Source of the DNA: Actinomyces gerencseriae DSM 6844
Lineage (GTDB): Bacteria; Actinomycetota; Actinomycetes; Actinomycetales; Actinomycetaceae
DNA length: 64,000 nucleotides
Direction of reading: 5' to 3'
Assembly (NCBI RefSeq): GCF_000429265.1
Contig: NZ_AUBN01000010.1
Location: 124,001-188,000, forward strand
Shown here: piece after piece, positions 35,780 through 42,996 of the stretch
Position numbering within the stretch: position 1 is the stretch's first letter
How the letters are laid out: the number at the start of each line of letters is the position of its first letter
Translations under genes and position numbers: made by a program
Notes under the pieces: model-generated
The model's input: the letters and a program-made list of their open reading frames with translations, nothing else
Databases searched by the model: none
Told to the model about the DNA's origin: nothing

Positions 35780-36727
35780 TCAGGCCGGCTCGTCGGCGCC
35801 CTCCGACGACGGTGCCGGGACGGCCTCCCCGTCGCCCCGGCGCGCGACGACGAGCAGCTGGAGCGGGAGCATCTCGCGCATCACCGGGTCGGTGAGGCGG
35901 TAGCCCTCCCGACAGGGCTCCATGAGATCCGGCCAGCGGCACCAGGCGGAGACGCGCGACTCGGCGACCTCGTCCAGGACGAGTCCGGCGCGGAGGAGAG
36001 CCGTGAGGACCTCCCCCACCGCGTGGTTCCACTGGTGATTCCGGGTATGGGCGATCGGCGGGGTCCCATCGGGCGCGGCGACGTAGGAGCCGTCGTCCTC
36101 CCAGGTCATGGGCTCGGGCTGCTGGAAGTAGGGCTCGTGGAGGGTGAGCCCGTGGGCGGTGTCGTCTCCCACGGCCATGAGGACGGGGTGATCGTCACGC
36201 AGCAGCAGGCGACCGCCCGGGCGCAGAAGGGAGGCGATGACGCTCGCCCACGCCTCGACGTCCGGCAACCAGCACAGGACGCCGAGAGTGGTGTAGACGA
36301 GGTCGAAGGAGCCCGTGACGACGGCGCGGGCGTCGTAGACGTTGGCCTCGACCAGCTCGATGCCGGCTCCGGCGCGCGCGGCCAGGGCCCGGGCGCGGCG
36401 CAGCGACTCCGGGGAGAGGTCGAGGCCGACGACACGGGCCGCCCCCAGCCGTGACAGGGAGATGGTGTCCAGGCCCAGGTGGCACTGGAGGTGGATGACG
36501 TCGAGACCGGTCAGGTCGCCGAGGAGCCCGGTGTCCCGGGCGACCTCCCGGGTGATGGCACCGGGCGAGGCGAGGAGCTCGGCGGTGCCGTAGCCGCTGG
36601 CCTCGTGAAGAGCCGCGCGGTCATCCCAGTTGGCGCGGTTCTCCGCGAAACGAATGGCCTGATCAGGCTGCGATGTCATGAATGGCGCCGCGGAGGATGC
36701 CCTCGTGGGCGCCGACTGCCCCGTCAT
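35780..36727 (-). CDS. Class I SAM-dependent methyltransferase
   Basis: The 315-residue protein has a Rossmann methyltransferase core: LTGLDVIHLQCHLGLDTISLSRLG as motif I, VVGLDLSPESL for the acidic SAM ligand, and SFDLVYTTLGVLCWLPDV as motif IV. The N-terminal segment RENRANWDDRAALHE-like and the substrate region WEDDGSY are typical of small-molecule methyltransferases, but no substrate can be named. The ATG at 36727 lies 6 nt after TAGGCT (36734-36739), which favours it over Met17. Confidence 0.8.
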   Translation of the reverse strand: MTGQSAPTRASSAAPFMTSQPDQAIRFAENRANWDDRAALHEASGYGTAELLASPGAITREVARDTGLLGDLTGLDVIHLQCHLGLDTISLSRLGAARVVGLDLSPESLRRARALAARAGAGIELVEANVYDARAVVTGSFDLVYTTLGVLCWLPDVEAWASVIASLLRPGGRLLLRDDHPVLMAVGDDTAHGLTLHEPYFQQPEPMTWEDDGSYVAAPDGTPPIAHTRNHQWNHAVGEVLTALLRAGLVLDEVAESRVSAWCRWPDLMEPCREGYRLTDPVMREMLPLQLLVVARRGDGEAVPAPSSEGADEPA

Positions 36728-36733
36728 GGAGGA

Positions 36734-36739
36734 AGCCTA
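36734..36739 (-). promoter_or_regulatory. -10 box of the methyltransferase gene
   Basis: TAGGCT lies 6 nt before the ATG at 36727. Confidence 0.55.
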
Positions 36740-36800
36740 TACGGACGCGGCCGCGCGGGCGCGCTCCGGCGTCCGGCGCGGTGGCCGGGCGGCTGAGTGA

Positions 36801-36830
36801 CCGGGCGGCCTCCTCCGACCGACCGCCCGG
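36801..36830 (-). terminator. Possible terminator after the NodB-type deacetylase gene
   Basis: CCGGGCGG (36801-36808) and CCGCCCGG (36823-36830) form an 8-bp stem about 100 nt past the deacetylase stop, beyond the 11-bp repeat array. Confidence 0.35.
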
Positions 36831-36869
36831 CGCGGGCCGGCAGGAGCCGGCGGCCACGGTGCAATCACG

Positions 36870-36935
36870 GCGTGGTCATGGCGTGGTCATGGCGTGGTCA
36901 TGGCGTGGTCATGGCGTGGTCATGGCGTGGTCATG
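36870..36935. repeat. Six tandem copies of an 11-bp unit
   Basis: GCGTGGTCATG is repeated six times without mismatch or spacer. The last copy contains the TGA stop of the deacetylase gene (36931-36933), so the array begins at the 3' end of the coding sequence and extends into its mRNA tail. Confidence 0.95.
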
Positions 36936-37746
36936 GTTCGATCACGGTGCCGATGCCGCCCGCGGCGCCCTCCAGCATCCGGCTGCCGGTCACGAAGGCG
37001 AGTCCCCGGGCCCGCAGCACGGCGATCGACTCCCCCATGGCGCGCAGCAGCTCCTCATCGGGCTGGGTGCGACCATCGTGGCACAGGATCACCGAGCCGG
37101 CGTGAGCCGTGCCGGCCACGTCCGCCGCAGCCTGCGCCGTCGGCGTGTGCTCGCTCCACAGCAGGACGTCCAGGCCTCGTTCGGCCGCCACCATGAGAGC
37201 GGGGGCGTCGATACGACCGTAGGGCGGGCGCCACAGGGACGGCCGCGGAGCTCCCGCATCCTGGATCGCCATGATCGTGCGGTCCACCGAGTCCCGCAGC
37301 TCGCCGACCTCCACCCCGTAGACATCGGTGTGCACCCAGTTGTGAATGGCGACCTCGTGCCCGGCCTCCGCCTCGCGGGCGACGAGTTCGGGGTGAGCGG
37401 CCACCGCCTCGCCCAGCACGAAGAAGGTCGCGGGCACGCCCAGGTCGGCGAGGATGTCGAGAACCAGCGGCGTCCAGCGCGGGTCGGGGCCGTCATCGAA
37501 AGTGACGCAGGCCTGGGCGCGTTCGGACGCGCCCTGGAAGAGGACGCGGGCCGCGTACCGGCCCGGCTCATCGGGTCGCGGCGCCACGCGCGCCGTGGGC
37601 GACAGGTGGGTATCGGAATAGCGGACGGCGCCCGCTCCGACCCCGCCGCCGACGGCGAGCGCCGCGGCGCCCGCCAGACCCGCGCGCAGGACACCGCGAC
37701 GGCCGGCGCGATTCACGGGGCCGGGAGCTGACGTGGATTCTGACAC
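36931..37746 (-). CDS. Polysaccharide deacetylase (NodB homology), exported
   Basis: The 271-residue protein has a signal with paired arginines (GRRGVLRAGLAGAAALAVGGG), possibly Tat-type. The NodB domain shows ACVTFDDGPD (metal-binding Asp pair), the HNWVH metal-binding His motif, RPPYGRID, and ILCHDG. Family members deacetylate peptidoglycan, chitin oligomers or acetylxylan at the cell surface; the substrate is unclear. I choose GTG 37746 because it gives a normal signal peptide and lies 6 nt after TACGCT (37753-37758). Confidence 0.87.
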   Translation of the reverse strand: MSESTSAPGPVNRAGRRGVLRAGLAGAAALAVGGGVGAGAVRYSDTHLSPTARVAPRPDEPGRYAARVLFQGASERAQACVTFDDGPDPRWTPLVLDILADLGVPATFFVLGEAVAAHPELVAREAEAGHEVAIHNWVHTDVYGVEVGELRDSVDRTIMAIQDAGAPRPSLWRPPYGRIDAPALMVAAERGLDVLLWSEHTPTAQAAADVAGTAHAGSVILCHDGRTQPDEELLRAMGESIAVLRARGLAFVTGSRMLEGAAGGIGTVIEP

Positions 37747-37752
37747 CGCGCA

Positions 37753-37758
37753 AGCGTA
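37753..37758 (-). promoter_or_regulatory. -10 box of the deacetylase gene
   Basis: TACGCT lies 6 nt before the GTG at 37746. Confidence 0.45.
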
Positions 37759-37795
37759 GATCAGGACGACCGGGGCGTCCTCCCCGCCCGTATCG

Positions 37796-39052
37796 TCACT
37801 CCGGCAGGTGCCGGGCGTCGGAGACGCGCCCCACGAGCAGATAGGCGCACCACGCCCCCACGACGCCGGCGGCCATGACGAGCACCATGGGTACGGCGCT
37901 GCGCCCGCCGCCCGAGCTCGCCAGCGGCGCGGAGGTCGCATTGGCCAGCGCCTGGGCAACCCCCAGCAGCGCGCTCGCGGCTCCGGCGATATGACGCACC
38001 TCCCCCAGGGCGAGGGCGCTGGCATTGCCGAAGACGAAGGCCTGGGCGGCCATGACGAGCACGAAGCCGGCGCACAGGGGCGCCAGGGCGACGCCGAGGG
38101 CGAGGACGCTCACCGCCACCACCGTCGCACCCGCCGCCGAGATGGACAGGCCCAGGGCGATGAGACGCCGTGGACCGGCACGGCGCACCAGTCGGGCATT
38201 GAGAAGGCTCAGCAGCATCTGGCAGCCGGCCGTGCAGGCGAAGAAGACGGAGAAGGCCATGGGACTCAGCCCTTCGATCTCCTGGAGCACGAAGGACGAG
38301 GAGGAGATGTAGGCGAACATCGCGAAGCCGGAGAAGGAGGAGGTCAGCATGTACCCCAGGTAGCGGCGGTGCCCGACGAGATCGCGCGCTCCGGCTGCGA
38401 AGCGCCCCCGGCCACCGTCCTGCCGACGCTCGGGGGGCAAGGACTCGGGCACGAGCGCGGCCGCCATGGCCGTCATGAACAGGCCGAAGCCGACCAGGCA
38501 CCAGAACACCGTCCGCCAGGTCGCCACCGAGAGCACCGCGCCTCCCACCACCGGGGCGATCATGGGGGCCAGGGCGCTCACAGCCATGAGGATCGACATC
38601 ACGGAGGCCAGTCGATCGCCGTGGGCGAGATCGACGAGCACCGCGCGCCCCACCACGGCCGCGACGCCACCGCCGAAGCCCTGCAGGAATCGTCCGGCCA
38701 CGAGCACACCGATGCCGGGGGCGAGGGCGCACACGACGGCGCCCAGGGTGCACAGCACGCCGCCGACGATCATGGGCGCGCGCCGTCCCCGCCGGTCCGA
38801 GACGGTCCCGCCCATGACCTGCCCCAGCCCCATGCCGACGAAGAAGGCCGTGAGCGTCAGGCCCACCGCGGTGGCGCTCGTGGCCAGGTCGGCGGCCACC
38901 TGGGGGAAGGCCGGGCTGTACATATCGGTGGCGAAGGGCGGCACCGCGTTCTGCGCCGCCAGCGCGACGATGAGCCCGGCCGAGACCGCCGCGCCCGTCG
39001 TGTCGTGGCTCCTATCCGTGCGGCGCCGGTGCGGCGGTGTCGAAGATCCCAT
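37796..39052 (-). CDS. MFS drug efflux transporter, Bcr/CflA family
   Basis: The 418-residue protein has about 12 membrane helices and the Bcr/CflA signature: DMYSPAFPQVAADL in the first helix, GQVMGGTVSDRRGRRAPM as motif A, and RFLQGFGGGVAAVVGRAVL in helix 4. Members export drugs or metabolites by proton antiport. Its ATG overlaps the stop of the M50 protease gene (TGATG), so it is co-translated with it. The first 20 residues are charged and may be an overlong N-terminus. Confidence 0.87.
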   Translation of the reverse strand: MGSSTPPHRRRTDRSHDTTGAAVSAGLIVALAAQNAVPPFATDMYSPAFPQVAADLATSATAVGLTLTAFFVGMGLGQVMGGTVSDRRGRRAPMIVGGVLCTLGAVVCALAPGIGVLVAGRFLQGFGGGVAAVVGRAVLVDLAHGDRLASVMSILMAVSALAPMIAPVVGGAVLSVATWRTVFWCLVGFGLFMTAMAAALVPESLPPERRQDGGRGRFAAGARDLVGHRRYLGYMLTSSFSGFAMFAYISSSSFVLQEIEGLSPMAFSVFFACTAGCQMLLSLLNARLVRRAGPRRLIALGLSISAAGATVVAVSVLALGVALAPLCAGFVLVMAAQAFVFGNASALALGEVRHIAGAASALLGVAQALANATSAPLASSGGGRSAVPMVLVMAAGVVGAWCAYLLVGRVSDARHLPE

Positions 39053-40158
39053 CAGCGGGCCCCGGTGGGCACGGCGCCGACCATGCGCCCGCCGTCGACG
39101 ACGATGAGCCAGCGCGACAGCGTGCGCGCCCGCTTGAGGGCATCGGCTGCGACCTGTCCGGTGAGCCCGGTGCTCACGGCGGCCGCTGGAAGCGCGGTGC
39201 AGACCTCGCGCGCGGTGATGACGGAGTCCTCGGGCAGAGCCAGCTCGGACAGACCGGCGTCATCGATGACGCCCAGCAGCGCGGGGCCGTCCACGACCAG
39301 GACGACGGCGGCCCTCCCATCGAGCTCGGAGCGGACCCGGGTGATGGGGGCGGTCGCCGGGAGCGTCGCCACCGGGCGCATGAGGGAGCGCAGGTCGAGC
39401 CGTGCGGCGGTCCGTCCCCCGCGGCCGAGCCCGAGGGCTCGCCACGATTCCGAGGCGATCGGCCAGGCGACCATGATCGCCAGGATGAGGGCGAAGGAGT
39501 CGGGGCGCGCGCCGCGCAGCAGCAGCGGATCCAGAACCCAGTACCAGGCGACTGCGCCGACGACGAGCAGGCCCCCGCCGGCGGCGATCCGCTGCCCCGC
39601 CTGCGGCCGCCCGGTGATCTGGGTGACGAGGGCGGCCAGAGCGTGCCCTCCGTCCAGCGGCAGGCCCGGCAGGGCGTTGAAGATCGCCAGGGCGAGGTTC
39701 ACCCAGGTCAGCGCCGACGCCGCCACGAGCACGAGGACCGAGGAGATGGCGCCTCCCCCGAGCAGCACGCGGCCCACCGCCCACAGCGCGAGGTTCGCGG
39801 CGGGGCCCGCCAACGAGGTGATGACGTCCTTCCACGGAGCCCAGGAGCGGGCCGGACCGAAGCTCGTGCGCCCGCCCCACAGGTAGAGCTCGTAGCGCAC
39901 GGGTCGTCGTCCCAGTGCGGTGCCCGCCATGCCGTGGGCGAGCTCGTGGATGAGAATGCTCGCCCCCACGCCCAGCACCGTGCCCGCCACGGTCACCAGG
40001 ACCGCGCCGACGCCGAAGAAGGCCAGGGTGGAGCGCACGAGCGGATACCAGGAGCCGGCGATGAGCAGGCCCAGCAGCAGCGACGTCGGAGAGACGACGA
40101 CCGGAGCGGCGCCGATTCGTCCGAGGACCCAGCCCCGGGTTGCGAGGGCAGACGACAT
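39052..40158 (-). CDS. Site-2-type (M50) membrane metalloprotease with CBS domains
   Basis: The 368-residue protein has an M50 core with zinc motif HELAH in a membrane segment and the third ligand in NALPGLPLDGG. Two CBS-like units follow (from about LRSLMRPVATLP and from ITAREVCTALPAAAV). Such proteases cut membrane-embedded substrates, often anti-sigma factors, and the CBS pair may sense adenine nucleotides. The ATG at 40158 lies 7 nt after TAGGCT (40166-40171). Longer in-frame extensions into the intergenic hairpins are not credible. Confidence 0.9.
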   Translation of the reverse strand: MSSALATRGWVLGRIGAAPVVVSPTSLLLGLLIAGSWYPLVRSTLAFFGVGAVLVTVAGTVLGVGASILIHELAHGMAGTALGRRPVRYELYLWGGRTSFGPARSWAPWKDVITSLAGPAANLALWAVGRVLLGGGAISSVLVLVAASALTWVNLALAIFNALPGLPLDGGHALAALVTQITGRPQAGQRIAAGGGLLVVGAVAWYWVLDPLLLRGARPDSFALILAIMVAWPIASESWRALGLGRGGRTAARLDLRSLMRPVATLPATAPITRVRSELDGRAAVVLVVDGPALLGVIDDAGLSELALPEDSVITAREVCTALPAAAVSTGLTGQVAADALKRARTLSRWLIVVDGGRMVGAVPTGAR

Positions 40159-40165
40159 GTGGGTG

Positions 40166-40171
40166 AGCCTA
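40166..40171 (-). promoter_or_regulatory. -10 box of the M50 protease gene
   Basis: TAGGCT lies 7 nt before the ATG at 40158. Confidence 0.5.
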
Positions 40172-40221
40172 ACGGCAACGGAGGCCGGAACCATCATCCG
40201 GCCGACGGCGGCCGGGCCTCG

Positions 40222-40266
40222 GGACGAGTACCGGCATGAGACCCCCGCGCATGCCGGTACTCGTCC
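40222..40266. repeat. 17-bp perfect inverted repeat in a divergent intergenic region
   Basis: GGACGAGTACCGGCATG (40222-40238) and its exact complement (40250-40266) flank an 11-nt loop. It lies between the divergent M50 and RecB-like genes, so it cannot be the terminator of either. Confidence 0.9.
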
Positions 40267-40318
40267 ACGCGGCCGGATGTGCACAGCCGCGCGCCGCGCT
40301 GGAGCAGCGCACCGGCCT

Positions 40319-40342
40319 CCCGGTCGTCTGTGGACGACCGGG
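40319..40342. repeat. 10-bp inverted repeat with 4-nt loop
   Basis: CCCGGTCGTC-TGTG-GACGACCGGG forms a tight hairpin just before the -10 (40364-40369) of the RecB-like gene. Confidence 0.85.
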
Positions 40343-40363
40343 GGACGCGCCGATGGGGCGGGG

Positions 40364-40369
40364 TAGGTT
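40364..40369 (+). promoter_or_regulatory. -10 box of the RecB-like gene
   Basis: TAGGTT lies 6 nt before the GTG at 40376. Confidence 0.55.
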
Positions 40370-40375
40370 CCTCTT

Positions 40376-41386
40376 GTGAGTGAGCACGCCGCGTCATCAT
40401 TCTCGTCGTCCTCCCCCGAGTCCTCAGCGCTTTCAGCGTCCTCGACGCCCGGGACGCCGGGGCCGGTCGTCCGTGCCCGCGCGACCGGCCCCGGGGCGAG
40501 CCGTCCTCGTCGGGGCGGCCGGGCGGCGCTGTCGCCGTCGCGCGCCAAGGACTTCATGCAGTGCCCGCTCCTGTTCCGCCTGCGCACGGTGGACCGGATC
40601 CCCGATCCGGGATCGCTGGCCACGCACAAGGGCACTCTCGTTCACGGCGTCCTGGAGCGGCTGTACGATCTCCCCCCTCGCGAGCGCACGCGGGAGGCGG
40701 CCCGCGCCATGCTCCCGTCCCAGTGGGAGACGCACCGGGAGAAGAGCCCCGACGTCATGGGGCTGTTCGACGATCCCACCCGGGTCGCCCCGTGGCTGGA
40801 GGAGGCCGGGGCCCTCCTCGACGCCTACTTCCGGATGGAGGACCCCACGCGCCTGGAGCCGGCCGAGCGCGAGCTCCTCGTCCAGACCGAGACCAGGGAC
40901 GGCCTGCTGCTCCGCGGCTTCGTGGACCGCCTCGATGTCGCCCCCGACGGGGCCATGCGCGTGGTGGACTACAAGACGGGCCGCTCCCCCGGTCCGCGCT
41001 TCCAGGCGGAGGCGCTGTTCCAGATGCGCTTCTACGCCCTCGTGCTGTGGCGTCTGCGCGGCCGGGCCCCGCGACGCCTGCAGCTGCTCTTCCTCAAGGA
41101 CGGCCGCACCTTGACCCATGATCCGCATCCGGCCGAGCTAGAGGTCGCCGAGACCAGGATCGCCCGCATCTGGGATGAGATCGAGGACTGCGCCGCCTCC
41201 GGCGAGTTCCCACCGAGACGCTCCCGGCTGTGCGACTGGTGCGCCTATCAGGCGCGCTGCCCGCTCTTCGGCGGCGTCGCCCCTCCCATTCCGCAGGGCG
41301 GTCTGACTCGGCTGCTGTCGGCCCGCAGACGGCCGGCGGGCGGAGGCGGGCCGAGGCCCGAGGACGCTCCCGCACGACTCATCTGA
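40376..41386 (+). CDS. RecB-family nuclease with iron-sulfur cluster motif
   Basis: The 336-residue protein has a PDDEXK nuclease core with GFVDRLDV and VVDYKTG providing the metal ligands. Four cysteines, one at FMQCPLLF and three in CDWCAYQARC, match the 4Fe-4S staple of AddB/Cas4-type nucleases. It lacks a helicase domain, so it is a stand-alone nuclease. Actinobacterial relatives sit near trmI and mpa, as here. The GTG at 40376 lies 6 nt after TAGGTT. The first 45 residues are Ser/Pro-rich. Confidence 0.88.
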   Translation: MSEHAASSFSSSSPESSALSASSTPGTPGPVVRARATGPGASRPRRGGRAALSPSRAKDFMQCPLLFRLRTVDRIPDPGSLATHKGTLVHGVLERLYDLPPRERTREAARAMLPSQWETHREKSPDVMGLFDDPTRVAPWLEEAGALLDAYFRMEDPTRLEPAERELLVQTETRDGLLLRGFVDRLDVAPDGAMRVVDYKTGRSPGPRFQAEALFQMRFYALVLWRLRGRAPRRLQLLFLKDGRTLTHDPHPAELEVAETRIARIWDEIEDCAASGEFPPRRSRLCDWCAYQARCPLFGGVAPPIPQGGLTRLLSARRRPAGGGGPRPEDAPARLI

Positions 41387-41511
41387 CCATGCGCTCCCGG
41401 GAGCCCCGGGAGGATCCGCAGTCCCCTGCACGGTCGCCGAGCTCATCGGCGCCGGCGACGCGAGCTGGTCCATCGCCGTGCGCAAATAACGCGGCCGGTC
41501 GCGCAAGCGCA

Positions 41512-41517
41512 TACGGT
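41512..41517 (+). promoter_or_regulatory. -10 box of the aldo/keto reductase gene
   Basis: TACGGT lies 7 nt before the ATG at 41525. Confidence 0.45.
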
Positions 41518-41524
41518 TGTCCCC

Positions 41525-42511
41525 ATGGAACACAGGAGGCTCGGCGGTACCGGGCTGCGGGTGTCATCGGTGGGGCTCGGCACGATGACCTGGGGCCGCG
41601 ACACCGACGAGCTCGAGGCCAAGGAGCAGCTCGACGTCTTCCTCGACGCCGGAGGCACGCTCCTCGACACCGCCGCCTCCTACTGCGAGGGGGCCTCCGA
41701 GGAGGTGATCGGCGGACTGCTGGCGGAGCACGTCGACCGGCGTGACCTGGTGCTCGTCTCCAAGGCCGGGGTGCGCACCTGGCGGACCGGCGAGCGCGGC
41801 ACGGTCGCGGACGCGTCGCGCGGCACCCTCCTCGACACCCTCGACGACTCCCTGATGCGCCTGGGCACCGACCACATCGACCTTTGGCTCGTGCAGATCC
41901 CCGATCCCACCACCGCGTTGGAGGAGACCACCGACGCGCTGCGCACCGCCGTGATCTCCGGCCGCGCTCGCTACGTCGGGCTGTCGAACCACCCGGCCTG
42001 GGCCTCGGTCCGCGCCGCCGACCTGCTCGCCCCGGGAGCAGCGGGCACGGGTCCGGGACTGGCAGCGGTCGAGGTTGAGCACTCGCTGGTATGCCGCGGC
42101 ATCGAGCGCGAGCTCGTCCCGGCGGCGCGCGCGCTCGGCTTCGGCGTCATCGGCTACGCCCCGCTGGGCCGCGGAGTCCTCACGGGCCGTTACCGGGCCA
42201 GCACCCCTCCGGACTCGCGCGGCGCGTCACCGCACCTGCGGTCCTACGTGGCCCCGTACCTCGGCGAGCCCTACGTCGGCGTGGTCGAGGCGGTGGCCAC
42301 GGCCGCCGCGGGGCTGGATCGCAAGCCGGTCGAAGTGGCCCTGGCGTGGGCCCGGGACGCCCCCGGTATAGCAGCCGCCATCGTGGGCGCGCGCACGCCC
42401 TCCCAGCTCCGCGGAGCCCTGGCGAGCGAGGACCTCGTGCTTCCCACGCAGATCCGTCACGCCCTGGACGAGATCACGGCGATTCGCATGGGCTATCCCG
42501 AACGGTTCTGA
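41525..42511 (+). CDS. Aldo/keto reductase family protein
   Basis: The 328-residue barrel has the N-terminal RRLGGTGLRVSSVGLGTMTWG, DTAASYCEGASEEVIGG with the catalytic Asp and Tyr, and VLVSKAGVR with the Lys. The fourth residue of the usual tetrad, a His in a segment like QVHWPD, appears as Gln in LWLVQIPDP, which could change activity. The C-terminal cofactor region has IVGARTPSQLRGAL. Substrate is unknown; NADPH use is expected. It converges on the acidic-protein gene. Confidence 0.9.
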   Translation: MEHRRLGGTGLRVSSVGLGTMTWGRDTDELEAKEQLDVFLDAGGTLLDTAASYCEGASEEVIGGLLAEHVDRRDLVLVSKAGVRTWRTGERGTVADASRGTLLDTLDDSLMRLGTDHIDLWLVQIPDPTTALEETTDALRTAVISGRARYVGLSNHPAWASVRAADLLAPGAAGTGPGLAAVEVEHSLVCRGIERELVPAARALGFGVIGYAPLGRGVLTGRYRASTPPDSRGASPHLRSYVAPYLGEPYVGVVEAVATAAAGLDRKPVEVALAWARDAPGIAAAIVGARTPSQLRGALASEDLVLPTQIRHALDEITAIRMGYPERF

Positions 42512-42569
42512 GCGCGCCGGGCACGCCGCGACCGATCAGGGCGTGGAGGGCAGGGGCCCACCCGCGCCC

Positions 42570-42596
42570 GCGGATCCCACACGAGCGACGATCCGC
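42570..42596. terminator. Possible bidirectional terminator
   Basis: GCGGATC (42570-42576) and GATCCGC (42590-42596) form a 7-bp stem between the converging reductase and acidic-protein genes. Confidence 0.35.
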
Positions 42597-42666
42597 CTCG
42601 GGTCCCCCGCCGCGCCACTGCGGGGCGCATCGAGCCCGTCACCGGAGGCGGTGGGACCGGTACGGC

Positions 42667-42984
42667 TCAGTCCTCGTCGTCGAACTCATCCTCGTACTCG
42701 TCGTCCTCGAAGTCCCCCTCGTCATCATCCTCGGCGCCGTCCTCGCCGTCGTCGTAATCGTCCAAGTCGTCATCGTCGTCCCCCTCGGAATCGACGATAT
42801 CGAAGGGCAGCTCGATGCCGTAGGCGGTGAACAGCGCGTCATCGTAGGTGAAGAAGGCGTCCTGGAGGGCGTTCTCCGAGGCGACCACGGCCGGTGACTC
42901 CTCGTCGCCGGTGGCGGCCGCATCCAGGTGCGCCTCGAATGCGGCGATGAGTCGATTGAGCGCGGACCGGGGGTCGTTCGTCAT
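42667..42984 (-). CDS. Small acidic protein, function unknown
   Basis: The 105-residue protein has a helical N-terminal half (SALNRLIAAFEAHLDAA, then ENALQDAFFTYDDALFTAYGIELPF) and a C-terminal tail of about 40 residues that is almost all Asp and Glu. I do not recognise the family with certainty. Such tails often mimic DNA or RNA or bind basic proteins. The ATG at 42984 lies 6 nt after TAGTCT (42991-42996), and that box overlaps the stop of the upstream flavoprotein gene. Confidence 0.75.
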   Translation of the reverse strand: MTNDPRSALNRLIAAFEAHLDAAATGDEESPAVVASENALQDAFFTYDDALFTAYGIELPFDIVDSEGDDDDDLDDYDDGEDGAEDDDEGDFEDDEYEDEFDDED

Positions 42985-42990
42985 GAACTC

Positions 42991-42996
42991 AGACTA
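42991..42996 (-). promoter_or_regulatory. -10 box of the acidic-protein gene
   Basis: TAGTCT lies 6 nt before the ATG at 42984 and overlaps the stop codon of the preceding gene. Confidence 0.5.

Noticed and set aside
36870-36935. CRISPR array
   Set aside because: The 11-bp units follow each other directly without spacers, and no cas gene is near.
40172-40363. Protein-coding frames through the hairpin region, including an N-terminal extension of the M50 protease
   Set aside because: The predicted peptides have no family similarity, and the protease has a well-placed -10 and ATG at 40158.
40376-41386. Cas4 nuclease
   Set aside because: The fold and cysteines fit, but there is no CRISPR array or cas gene nearby, and the position near the pupylation cluster matches a conserved actinobacterial RecB-like gene.
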